Assembly (NCBI RefSeq): GCF_001602525.1
Contig: NZ_LSYT01000002.1
Location: 682,001 to 746,000 of the forward strand
Source of the DNA: Flavobacterium chilense
Lineage (GTDB): Bacteria > Bacteroidota > Bacteroidia > Flavobacteriales > Flavobacteriaceae
DNA: 64,000 bases
Direction: 5' to 3'
Both the position numbers and the translations under genes were made by a program. Shown here piece after piece: positions 53,020-61,432 of the stretch. The notes under the pieces are model-generated. The model was given only the letters and a program-made list of their open reading frames with translations. It searched no databases and was not told the origin of the DNA. The stretch's first letter is position 1. Each line of letters opens with the position of its first letter.

Positions 53020-53799
53020 ATGAATAATGATAATGAAGTGATCAATTACACTAAGGAAGAACGTAAAAATCTTATTTTAAAAGAGATTAACTTGCATACC
53101 CGTGTAAGTTTTGAAACACTTTCAGCGAAATTATTTGTTTCTGAAGATACTGTAAGACGTGATATTAACGAACTTGAGTCAGAATCTTTATTGATAAAGG
53201 TAAAAGGCGGTGCAATGACAAAAGCCTATCACCATTCTTCTACCAATAATCAGACTTATGCAGGTGAATCAAAACAAATTATTGCGCAAAAAACGTTAGG
53301 TTTACTTCATGACGGAATGGTTTTGTTAATTGGTGGAGGAACTACTATTCGGGAATTCATCCGTTTAATTCCTAATGATTTAAATCTGACCATTTTTACC
53401 GTTACCGTTTTATCTGCTGTTGAACTTTTGGATAAACCTAATGTTAAAATTATCATGATTGGCGGCAGCATTTCGTCTTATAGCCAAATGTGTGTAAGCG
53501 GCGATGTCTATAATCAATTGGCGAATATTAAAGTCGATTTATTAATATTAGGAACCAATGCCTTAGATATCGAAGGTGGTTTTTCAGACTCTGACTGGGA
53601 AACTGTTCAGGTGAAAAAAGCCATGATTCAGGCTTCTGAAAAAACAGCCATTCTTACTATTTCTGAGAAACTGGATACGGTTCTAAAAATGAAAATTGCC
53701 AACTTATCTGAGGTTAATTATGTAGTTACAGAAGTTGATCCAAACGACGAAAAGTTACAATCTTATAAGAAGGCAGTTCCAAGTTTAGTTTTTCTTTAA
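53020..53799 (+). CDS. DeoR/GlpR-family transcriptional regulator
   Basis: A 259-residue regulator with an N-terminal winged helix (about 12-65: RKNLILKEINLHTRVSFETLSAKLF and VSEDTVRRDINELE) and a DeoR C-terminal sugar-phosphate sensing domain (about 80-240: LIGGGTTIREFIRL, MIGGSISSYSQM, DLLILGTNALDIEGGFSDSD). Such regulators respond to phosphorylated sugars. Here the operon makes KDPG from KDG, which would be a natural effector; this is inference. It converges with the dipeptidase gene at 53796 with a 4-bp overlap of the ends. Confidence 0.93.
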   Translation: MNNDNEVINYTKEERKNLILKEINLHTRVSFETLSAKLFVSEDTVRRDINELESESLLIKVKGGAMTKAYHHSSTNNQTYAGESKQIIAQKTLGLLHDGMVLLIGGGTTIREFIRLIPNDLNLTIFTVTVLSAVELLDKPNVKIIMIGGSISSYSQMCVSGDVYNQLANIKVDLLILGTNALDIEGGFSDSDWETVQVKKAMIQASEKTAILTISEKLDTVLKMKIANLSEVNYVVTEVDPNDEKLQSYKKAVPSLVFL

Positions 53800-54866
53800 T
53801 CCCAATTTTCCATTAAAAAATTAATCCAGTTCTGGTGAAAGATTTTATTTAAATCCTCATCAGAATAACCATTCTTTTTAAAGATCAGCACCAATTTTTG
53901 TAAATCGGCAATGGTGTTTAAGTCATACGGCGATTGTTCTGTGCCAAAAGCACCGTCAAGATCAGAACCTACGCCAATATGGTTTGAATTTCCTGCCAAT
54001 TGACAAATGTGGTCCATGTGTTTAAAGACAGTTTCTAAATCACAATTCATTTCCAGAGGCATGGAAACACCTCTTTTCCAATTCGGAACCAGCATCCAGG
54101 CATCTAAAGCACCTCCAATTACGGCTCCTCGAGAAATTAATGCTTTAATCATTTCGTCGCTGTATTGACGATTGTGATCTACCAGACTTCTGCAATTGTT
54201 ATGACTTGCCCAAACGGGTCCGTGATAATGATCTAATGCCTGCCAAAAAGCATCATCGCATAAATGAGTGGCGTCCAGAATAATATTTAAACGTTCCATT
54301 TCTTTTAATAAATCAAGACCGTTCTGATTCATTTTTCCTGTTGCATCCGTTCCGTTTGCGTAACGTCCGGGGCCATAATGTGCAGGACCAATGGCGCGCA
54401 ATCCGTAGTTGTATGCTTTTTCTAAATACGAAATGTCAATTATAGAATCAGCGCCTTCTAAACTCAAAATATAACCAATAGGTTTTTTATCGTTTGGAGT
54501 TCCGTCATTCCATAAATCAATTTGTTTGAGTAACGATTTTTTATCTGTAATAGGAGTGATTTCTCCGGCTTCTTCCATGGCTTTATACCAGGCCACTTGT
54601 CCTTGAGTTTGTGCCCAGGCTTGTTCAGGAGAATTCCAACCCGGAATAATGCTGTCCGGTTTTACAAATCTTGCAATTTGAGTTGCTACAACGATTCCAA
54701 TATTGCCTTTTCGCAAATCAGGAAACGAAACTGTTGCCCGTTCGCGATCTGGTTTGTCAGTCATTCCTTTTTCGAGACGACGTAAAGTAGCAACGTCATT
54801 TCTTAAATCTCGATTCCATTCCATCGCATTCATGCTCAGGTCTAAATGGGCGTCTATTATAAACAT
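53796..54866 (-). CDS. M19-family membrane dipeptidase
   Basis: A 356-residue peptidase of the M19 family (renal dipeptidase type), with no signal peptide. Zinc ligands are visible: His7 and Asp9 in DAHLDLS, Glu in ILSLEGADSI, His in ILDATHLCD and WASHNNCR, and Asp in IGVGSDLDGAFG. Members cleave dipeptides with a C-terminal D-amino acid or related amides. It is the last gene of the operon, 18 bp after the D-TA-type gene. In this setting it may release an amino acid or amide part of the substrate. Confidence 0.92.
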   Translation of the reverse strand: MFIIDAHLDLSMNAMEWNRDLRNDVATLRRLEKGMTDKPDRERATVSFPDLRKGNIGIVVATQIARFVKPDSIIPGWNSPEQAWAQTQGQVAWYKAMEEAGEITPITDKKSLLKQIDLWNDGTPNDKKPIGYILSLEGADSIIDISYLEKAYNYGLRAIGPAHYGPGRYANGTDATGKMNQNGLDLLKEMERLNIILDATHLCDDAFWQALDHYHGPVWASHNNCRSLVDHNRQYSDEMIKALISRGAVIGGALDAWMLVPNWKRGVSMPLEMNCDLETVFKHMDHICQLAGNSNHIGVGSDLDGAFGTEQSPYDLNTIADLQKLVLIFKKNGYSDEDLNKIFHQNWINFLMENWD

Positions 54867-54884
54867 AGTATTTCGACTTAAATT

Positions 54885-56000
54885 TTATATATTAATCTTT
54901 CTGCTGCGGGCGACAACCAGCCATTCATCGCAAATCTCATGCGCTGCATTTACTACCTGAACAGAATCGTAAAGTGCACAAGTTGGGCAAACATGATAAG
55001 GTTGGGCATAAATAGTGTCACCAATTGCATACTCGTTTTTTCCTTTGTTTTCTATAATTAAATGTTCTTCTGAATGTGCTGTTGGGATTAGGTTTTCATC
55101 ATTTAAAATCACTAATCTTTTGTCAATTGGATTTTCAGAAGCTACGGCTTTGTAGCCAATATCAATGCAAAAAGTAGCACTGGTTGGTTTTGAAATTATG
55201 GTTCCCACAATAACAAGCGCCGGTTCAAAATGCTGCTCGGGTAAATGAATCTGATAATTTGAATCCCAAAAAACAAAAGTTCCGGGACTGCATTCCACGT
55301 TTTTTTGTGTGGCATAAAATGGAAATGTATTCGATCCGCCAGCGACAATTTTTAATTCATATTCCAGTTTTTTGTTAATTGCTTGGATCTCTTCGTTTAT
55401 GCTAAAAAACAAATTCGAAGCGGCAGAAAAGCGATGTTCTGCATCACCTTTTAAATGACCGTCATAAATATGAATTCCTGCAAAGTGAATGCTTTTTAAT
55501 TTGACGATTTCATCAATTAAAGCGCTCCAGTTTTTAGAAACCGAAATTCCGGTTCTGTTCATTCCGGTATTCAAATCTAAGTAAACGGTTAATTTTAAAT
55601 TGTTTTTCTGTGCAATCTGATCTAAGGCTTTCGCCGAATCTAAATTGTCAACAATGGTAGAAAAAACAATATCTGGGAATTTTTTTATTAATGAAATCCA
55701 TCTTTCCTTTTTTGCTCCAACAGGCTGATAGGCTAGCAGTATATCTGAAATTTGATGTATAGCCGCCAATTCTGCTTCAGCAATTGTGGCACATTTTATT
55801 TTGTGGATATTGTAGGTTTTAAACAAATCCAGAATTTCACCAATTTTATGCGTTTTGATGTGGGGCCTTAATTTTTGAGTTTCGCCATTTACGGATTCAA
55901 TTAAACGCTCAATATTCGACTGAACGCGATCTTCATAAACAGCCAGAAATGGTGTGTCAACGCGGAGTTCGGAATTAATTTTCCACCAATTGTCTTGCAT
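54885..56000 (-). CDS. PLP enzyme of D-threonine aldolase / D-serine dehydratase type
   Basis: A 371-residue fold-type III PLP enzyme. The PLP lysine is Lys49 in RPHIKTHK. The C-terminal metal pair His336-x-Cys338 in YHVCPTCALYD equals the His-Cys zinc pair of eukaryote-type D-serine dehydratases; D-threonine aldolases usually have His-x-Asp. An ammonia-releasing dehydratase is therefore more likely than an aldolase. With KDG kinase and KDPG aldolase next to it, a 2-amino-2-deoxy sugar acid such as D-glucosaminate is an attractive substrate. This assignment is an inference. Confidence 0.85.
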   Translation of the reverse strand: MQDNWWKINSELRVDTPFLAVYEDRVQSNIERLIESVNGETQKLRPHIKTHKIGEILDLFKTYNIHKIKCATIAEAELAAIHQISDILLAYQPVGAKKERWISLIKKFPDIVFSTIVDNLDSAKALDQIAQKNNLKLTVYLDLNTGMNRTGISVSKNWSALIDEIVKLKSIHFAGIHIYDGHLKGDAEHRFSAASNLFFSINEEIQAINKKLEYELKIVAGGSNTFPFYATQKNVECSPGTFVFWDSNYQIHLPEQHFEPALVIVGTIISKPTSATFCIDIGYKAVASENPIDKRLVILNDENLIPTAHSEEHLIIENKGKNEYAIGDTIYAQPYHVCPTCALYDSVQVVNAAHEICDEWLVVARSRKINI

Positions 56001-56004
56001 AATT

Positions 56005-56652
56005 TTAGTTTCTGGTTTTTTCTACAACATCTATTAAACTTTGAAAAGCTTGTAACGATTGCTCATAATTTAAATTTAAAAGCATTTCTTTCGAAAATAA
56101 ATTTGAACCAATTCCCACACAAACCACTCCGGATTTGAACCATGATTTTAAATTGCTTTCTTCGAGCGTTACGCCGCCGGTTGGCATTATTTTTAAATTC
56201 GGGAAAGGCGCTCTGATTGCTTTTACATATCCCGGACCTCCAATTTTATCAGCTGGAAAAAGTTTTACAATTTCGGCTCCTAATTTATTTGCCTGAAGTA
56301 TTTCGTTTAAGGTTGCAGCTCCGGGAATCCAATAGATATTGTTTTTGAAACAATAATTACCAATTTCCAGATCTGTATGTGGGCAAACAATACAATCTGC
56401 GCCTAATTGATGAAATATTTCAGCATCATCAACACTTAAAATAGATCCAACGGCAATTTTTACATCTAAATTGTTTGCTTTTTTAAAGGCTATCATTTGG
56501 CTAAAAACTTCTTTCGCATTACTTGCCCGAGCAGCAAATTCGATAATTTGTATGCCAGCATCAGCCGCTGATTGTAATACTATTTGGGCTGTTTCAATGT
56601 TGATTTGGGTTACTAACGGAAGTACACCTTGCTTTTTTAATATGCTGTACAT
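56005..56652 (-). CDS. eda: KDPG/KHG aldolase
   Basis: A 215-residue class I aldolase that splits 2-keto-3-deoxy-6-phosphogluconate to pyruvate and glyceraldehyde-3-phosphate. The Schiff-base lysine is Lys130 in IVKLFPADK, the catalytic glutamate is Glu38 in IIEFAARAS, and the phosphate loop is MPTGGV (156-161). It lies 9 bp after the sugar kinase and 4 bp before the PLP enzyme, so all three are translated together. It is the end point of the Entner-Doudoroff-type lower pathway here. Confidence 0.95.
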   Translation of the reverse strand: MYSILKKQGVLPLVTQINIETAQIVLQSAADAGIQIIEFAARASNAKEVFSQMIAFKKANNLDVKIAVGSILSVDDAEIFHQLGADCIVCPHTDLEIGNYCFKNNIYWIPGAATLNEILQANKLGAEIVKLFPADKIGGPGYVKAIRAPFPNLKIMPTGGVTLEESNLKSWFKSGVVCVGIGSNLFSKEMLLNLNYEQSLQAFQSLIDVVEKTRN

Positions 56653-56661
56653 GTTCTTTTT

Positions 56662-57690
56662 TTATCTGTTAATTCTATTACTTGAGCCGTTTTTAATAAA
56701 ATGACTTATTTCGTTCCAATTTGTTATGGCAAAATCCCCATGAATGCTTTGTTTGATTACACCGCAGGCAGTTGCCCATTCGATGCATTCCTGTCCGGAT
56801 AATTTATGCGATAATCCATATAGTAATCCGGCGTTGAAAGCATCTCCGGAACCAATCTGGTCTGTTACGACGTGTATTTTGTGTTCTTGGGTTTGATAAA
56901 AATTACCGTCATGAATGAGTAATCCTTTATATAAATGCGCCGGACCATCTGATTTTCTAAAACTCATCGCTAATGTTTTTAGATGCGGCATTTTTGCTTT
57001 TAGTAATTCGAATGTTTTTTTGAAACGATTTTCATCGGATTCATTAGGATCCGTTTTGATTCCGAAGTAGATTTCAATTGCATCTAAATCAGCTACTGTA
57101 ATCGTGCTGTATTGAAGCAAATCCGGCATAATCTCAGACGGATGTTTTCCGTATTGCCATAATTTTGACCGGTAATTAAAGTCGGATGAAATGGGTAAAC
57201 CTTTTTTATGTGCAGCCAAAATTGCTTCTTTGCAGGCTAAGCCAGCTTCATGAGAAACTCCCGGACTTATACCTGACCAGTGAAAATGAGTTACATCTGA
57301 TAAAGCTTCTTCCCAATTAATCTGGTTTTTTTGGATTGTTGCAAAAGAAGAATTGCTTCGGTCGTAAATAACCTGCGATTGTCTGATATGATTTCCGGCT
57401 TCGACGAAATACAATCCCAAACGTTCTCCGCCATAAACACATTTTGAAGTATTTACTTTGTATTTCTGAAGTTCGTTTAAGGCAAGTTGTGCCAAATCAT
57501 TTTCGGGTAATCGGGTAATATAATCGGTTTGAATCCCGAGTTGAGAAAGTAAAACACAAACATTGGCTTCGGCACCGCCTACATGAATTTTTATTTCATT
57601 GGCCTGCGTAAACCTGTTTCCATTAGCAACATTCATCCGGAGTAATAATTCTCCAAAAGTTGCAATTCTGGTTTGTGGTGTTGTATTCAT
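56662..57690 (-). CDS. PfkB-family sugar kinase (2-keto-3-deoxygluconate kinase type)
   Basis: A 342-residue ribokinase-family kinase, starting at ATG 57690 (MNTTPQTRIATFGELLLRM); a longer frame to 57744 runs into an intergenic repeat and is rejected. The N-terminal HVGGAEANV (36-44) binds sugar, and GSGDAF with the base Asp283 marks the ATP/active site. The pairing with KDPG aldolase indicates a KdgK role, i.e. KDG to KDPG. It is separated from ridA by a 173-bp spacer rich in inverted repeats, which could tune expression between the two parts of the operon. Confidence 0.9.
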   Translation of the reverse strand: MNTTPQTRIATFGELLLRMNVANGNRFTQANEIKIHVGGAEANVCVLLSQLGIQTDYITRLPENDLAQLALNELQKYKVNTSKCVYGGERLGLYFVEAGNHIRQSQVIYDRSNSSFATIQKNQINWEEALSDVTHFHWSGISPGVSHEAGLACKEAILAAHKKGLPISSDFNYRSKLWQYGKHPSEIMPDLLQYSTITVADLDAIEIYFGIKTDPNESDENRFKKTFELLKAKMPHLKTLAMSFRKSDGPAHLYKGLLIHDGNFYQTQEHKIHVVTDQIGSGDAFNAGLLYGLSHKLSGQECIEWATACGVIKQSIHGDFAITNWNEISHFIKNGSSNRINR

Positions 57691-57704
57691 ATTTTTTGTT
57701 TTTT

Positions 57705-57850
57705 GCCACGGATTAAAATTATTAAAATGATTTTTTTTCGCCACGAATTCACGAATTTTTATTAATTATCGCGTTTAAGCTAATTCGTGAATTCGTGGCA
57801 AATAAATATTTAATCTGTGCGAATGTGTTTAATCCGTAAAATCTGTGGGC
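57705..57850. repeat. Large inverted repeat between sugar kinase and RidA genes
   Basis: GCCACGAATTCACGAATT (57740-57757) is perfectly complementary to AATTCGTGAATTCGTGGC (57782-57799), an 18-bp stem with a 24-base loop. Outer words GCCACGGATTAAAA (57705-) and TTTAATCTGTGCG/CCGTAAAATCTGTGG add partial pairing. It belongs to the same word family as 6150-6195 and looks like a dispersed palindromic repeat. Confidence 0.85.
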
Positions 57851-57863
57851 TAAATTTTTTAAT

Positions 57864-58331
57864 CTAAAATAATTCGAAAACGGCTTCAACTTCAACAGGA
57901 ATATTGTCCGGTAAAGACCCCATTCCTACGGCGCTTCTTACTCCAATTCCATTTTCCTGTCCCCAAACTTCAGCAAATAATTCGCTGCAGCCGTTTATAA
58001 CGTAAGGATGTCTTAGAAAATCGCCATTACAATTGACCATTCCAAGAACTTTTATAACACGTTTTACTTTGTTCAGACTTCCAAAATTAGTTACAATTGT
58101 AGAAAGCATTGTTAAGCCTACTTGTCTTGCTGCCAGTTTTCCTTCTTCGATATCCATATCATCACCAATTCGGCCAATGATTAAGGACTTGTCGTCTCTA
58201 ACAGGACCATGACCTGAAAGATATAAATATTTACCATCAACTAAATAGGGTTTGTAAATACCCAAAGGCTGAGGCGCCGGTGGAAGTGACAAACCAAGAG
58301 TGTCAAATTTTTCTTGTGGTAATAAATTCAT
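57864..58331 (-). CDS. RidA-family protein (YjgF/YER057c/UK114)
   Basis: A 155-residue protein, about 25 residues longer than classical RidA, belonging to the YjgF-like group with an N-terminal extension. The C-terminal GIGVRSAVGMGSLPDNIPVEVEAVFEL contains the conserved arginine of the imine-binding site. RidA proteins hydrolyse reactive enamine/imine intermediates released by PLP enzymes. Its place in an operon with a PLP dehydratase supports a role in clearing those intermediates. It starts 4 bp after gntP. Confidence 0.92.
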   Translation of the reverse strand: MNLLPQEKFDTLGLSLPPAPQPLGIYKPYLVDGKYLYLSGHGPVRDDKSLIIGRIGDDMDIEEGKLAARQVGLTMLSTIVTNFGSLNKVKRVIKVLGMVNCNGDFLRHPYVINGCSELFAEVWGQENGIGVRSAVGMGSLPDNIPVEVEAVFELF

Positions 58332-58335
58332 GATA

Positions 58336-59655
58336 TTAATGTATTATAGAGTTTAAAATAAAAACGAAAATGATTCCTAAAACAGATACGAGAGATTCCA
58401 TGACAGTCCATGATTTGAATGTGTCTTTCAGGCTGATATTAAAATATTCTTTGAACATCCAGAAGCTTGGGTCGTTTACGTGTGAACACATTAAACTTCC
58501 GGCTCCTACGGATAAGACCAATAAGTTAGGATCGAGTCCTGTGGTTTGCAACAGAGGTAATAAAACACTTGCTGTCATTAATCCGGCTGCTGTAGCAGAA
58601 CCTACACAAACGCGAATAATCGCAGCCATTATCCATGCCAATAAATACGGATGAATGTTTGTTTGTGTTAATGATGCTACGATAGTTTCGTTTACCCCGC
58701 TTACAATCATAACTTCTTTTAAGCCTCCGGCACCGCCAACAATCAAAACAATTAGAGCAACATCTTTTATAGCAACAGCGTAATCATCCATTACCGAAGT
58801 GATGCTTCTGTTCATTCTGATTCCTAAAGTATACGTACAGATCAATAACGAAATCAGCATAATCATACTTGGTTCTCCAATTGTTTTGCAAATATTATCC
58901 AGAGTTTCATTTTTAGAAACCATAGGTAATATTGAAGTCAGCGTTAATCCGAAAACCGGAAACAGGGCAGAAAATAAACTTAACGAAAAACTTGGAAGCT
59001 TGCCTTGGTTGACTACTTCTTCAACATTCAGAATTTCATGATCTGATTCGGTTTTGATGTTTTTTAATAAATTCGAAAACAACAATCCCGCAATAAAAAT
59101 GGTCGGAATCGCAATGATGATTCCGTAAACTAAAACAAGTCCAATATCAGCATTTAGAATACTGCTTAAAGCCATTGGAGACGGATGTGGCGGCAAAAAA
59201 CCGTGTGCTACTGAAAGCGACGCCAGCATTGGGATTCCCAGATATACTTTTGAAAGCTTAAATTGATGGGCTACTGAGAAGATTAAGGGTACTAACAAAA
59301 CAAATCCAACACTATAGAACAGCGGTATCCCAACAATAAATCCGGTAATCATTAAGCCAAGACGAACATATTTTTTGCCCGTCCATCCCATGACTGTTTT
59401 GGCAATGACATTGGCGGCACCTGATGAAACGGTTAGTTTACCAATACAGGTTCCGAAAACAATAATCAGCGTAATAGAGCCTAACATTTCGCCCAGACCT
59501 TTTTGAACCGTTTGTGACAAAGTAGCTATTGGCAGGCCTAAAAACAGACCTGCTAATAAAGCTGTTATGATAAAGGCAATAAACGGATTGATTTTAAGCC
59601 AGGCTATCTGGATGATTAAAAATGCAATGCATGCCGTAAGAATTAAAATGCTCAT
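58336..59655 (-). CDS. GntP-family (gluconate:H+ symporter type) permease
   Basis: A 439-residue inner-membrane transporter with about 12 membrane helices (for example at 3-20, 22-45, 50-72, 100-122, 135-160, 170-200, 225-250, 260-290, 300-325, 345-370, 380-400 and 415-436). Motifs such as HGFLPPHPSPMA and VCVGSATAAGLMTAS are standard in GntP. Known substrates are gluconate, fructuronate, D-serine and other sugar acids. In this operon a sugar acid, perhaps D-glucosaminate, is likely. ridA follows directly. Confidence 0.93.
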   Translation of the reverse strand: MSILILTACIAFLIIQIAWLKINPFIAFIITALLAGLFLGLPIATLSQTVQKGLGEMLGSITLIIVFGTCIGKLTVSSGAANVIAKTVMGWTGKKYVRLGLMITGFIVGIPLFYSVGFVLLVPLIFSVAHQFKLSKVYLGIPMLASLSVAHGFLPPHPSPMALSSILNADIGLVLVYGIIIAIPTIFIAGLLFSNLLKNIKTESDHEILNVEEVVNQGKLPSFSLSLFSALFPVFGLTLTSILPMVSKNETLDNICKTIGEPSMIMLISLLICTYTLGIRMNRSITSVMDDYAVAIKDVALIVLIVGGAGGLKEVMIVSGVNETIVASLTQTNIHPYLLAWIMAAIIRVCVGSATAAGLMTASVLLPLLQTTGLDPNLLVLSVGAGSLMCSHVNDPSFWMFKEYFNISLKDTFKSWTVMESLVSVLGIIFVFILNSIIH

Positions 59656-59698
59656 TTATCTTTTGTATTATTAACCTAAATAGACGAAAATTTTTATC

Positions 59699-59840
59699 AA
59701 ACACATAGAAACATAGTTTTTTGGAACTTAAAAAGACATTTCACTTATAATAAATCTCATAGCGCTATGTGAAATGCAGTTTGATAGTTTTTAATTTTTA
59801 ATTCTCAATTTTTAATTAAAAACTAGGTTTCTATGTGTTT
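59699..59840. repeat. Nested inverted repeats between gntP and susD
   Basis: AAACACATAGAAAC (59699-59712) is complementary to GTTTCTATGTGTTT (59827-59840) over 14 bp. Inside, CATTTCAC (59737-59744) pairs with GTGAAATG (59769-59776). The spacer is 213 bp in total and holds no gene; it could form a long mRNA hairpin between the surface uptake genes and the catabolic genes. Confidence 0.8.
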
Positions 59841-59868
59841 AAATCAATTACTTCAATGGTTATTATTT

Positions 59869-61398
59869 TTATTTATCCCACCACATTCTGGTTGTAAAAC
59901 TGTCCTCGCCCTGACGCTTAACTGCTTCTGCTAAGTTAGTTGAATTCACTGAATATTCGCTGGTTGGATATTTTATACGTCTTGGTATTGTGCCGTTTGT
60001 AACATTTCCAGGAAAGTTTACAGGAGTTAAAACAGGGTATCCGGTTCTTCTCCAGTTGGCATAAATTTCCTGCTCGTCTACAAATAAAGCGATGTAAATT
60101 TGTGTGTGAATCTGGTTCATTTTTGCATCAAATGATCCGGCAGCATTATACGGGTTTAAGGTTAAATAAGGTGTGGCATCTGTAATAGCATAAGTTGCTC
60201 CGTAAATTCCCATGTTTAAGAAAGAAGCTTTAACACCTTTTTCATATAAGTCTTTATCGGTTTCATTAGTATACCAGCCTCTTGCTGCAGCTTCAGCCAA
60301 ATATAAATTCGTTTCGGCATTGCTAATCAGTACAAGTGGGGCATCATATTTGAAAATCGTACTTTGATTAGGTTCAGAATAAGTACCTTGTTCAGCTGCT
60401 GTTGGTGCTGTTTTGGTTCCGTTAGGAAAACCTTTTTGCACAGCAAGAGATGTGTTTTGTACTGTTCCTTGCCAAACTCCTGCATAGACACTAATTCTTG
60501 GATCGTTAGTTGTTTTCAGTAAATCGATAAAGGTCTTAGCTAATTTTCCACCTTCAACATTTTTTTGTCCGTATGAACCAGCTGTAAAATCTTGTCTTCT
60601 TGCATCAAAACCAACAGGATTTCGGTTAAAATCATTTGGTCCGTCTGTATATTTCATGATAGCATTATCAGTTCCGTTAAGGATTACTCCGCCTGCAATG
60701 GCTTTGGTTACCCATGTTTTTGATAAAGCAGGATCGATTTTGCTCAATCTCAGTCCTAAACGTAGCATTAAAGAGTAAGAGAATTTTTTCCATTTAGCTA
60801 CATCTCCATCATAGATAAAATCAGCTTTTCCAAAACTTGATTTAGCAGGGTCTAATGCGGTTGCAGCTTCGTCTAATTCTTTCAATAAGTCTTTATAGAT
60901 GAATTCCTGAGTGTCATATTTTGGAAGAAATATAGCGGTACTAATTGCTTTTGCAGCATCTGAATAAGGAACGTCTCCGTATAAATCTGTAATCCTATGA
61001 TATAAATATGCTTTCCAGATTCGGGCAATATTTAGTTTGTTACTGTCACCCGGAGTGTTTTTTACAGCATTGATTACAATTTCAGTTTCGTTTAATGCTG
61101 TTGGATACGCCTGATTGAAATATGCCGAAAAATAAACTTCGTTGCTTAAATACTTGTCTCCCACACCCGAAGCTTCTTTGTAAGTAGCATAATGCTGTAA
61201 CATTCCGCCACATTCCAGAATATTGGTAAAGAAATAATTGTTGTTTAAACCGTCAAGCTGTGCTTTGCTGAAAATAAAATTCGGATTTGGTTTGTCAACA
61301 ACATTCGGATTGGTGTTGATTTCTTCAAAATCTTTAGAACAGGATGTCATACCTCCTAAAAGTATACCTGCTATATATAAAATGGTTATCTTTTTCAT
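59869..61398 (-). CDS. SusD/RagB-family outer-membrane lipoprotein
   Basis: A 509-residue surface lipoprotein with lipobox GGMTSC (Cys20), then NTNPNVVDKPNPNFIFSKAQLDGL (seen as NTNPN and PNPNFIF) and a mostly helical TPR-like body. The KRQGEDSFTTRMWWDK end is typical for the SusD-like group near this type of SusC. It covers a SusC barrel and captures the ligand at the surface. susC is directly upstream (34 bp), in the usual order. The ligand is unknown, but adjacent genes suggest amino-sugar containing oligomers or conjugates. Confidence 0.93.
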   Translation of the reverse strand: MKKITILYIAGILLGGMTSCSKDFEEINTNPNVVDKPNPNFIFSKAQLDGLNNNYFFTNILECGGMLQHYATYKEASGVGDKYLSNEVYFSAYFNQAYPTALNETEIVINAVKNTPGDSNKLNIARIWKAYLYHRITDLYGDVPYSDAAKAISTAIFLPKYDTQEFIYKDLLKELDEAATALDPAKSSFGKADFIYDGDVAKWKKFSYSLMLRLGLRLSKIDPALSKTWVTKAIAGGVILNGTDNAIMKYTDGPNDFNRNPVGFDARRQDFTAGSYGQKNVEGGKLAKTFIDLLKTTNDPRISVYAGVWQGTVQNTSLAVQKGFPNGTKTAPTAAEQGTYSEPNQSTIFKYDAPLVLISNAETNLYLAEAAARGWYTNETDKDLYEKGVKASFLNMGIYGATYAITDATPYLTLNPYNAAGSFDAKMNQIHTQIYIALFVDEQEIYANWRRTGYPVLTPVNFPGNVTNGTIPRRIKYPTSEYSVNSTNLAEAVKRQGEDSFTTRMWWDK

Positions 61399-61432
61399 GT
61401 CTTTTTAATTTAAAAATTAGAGATAGGCGAGT

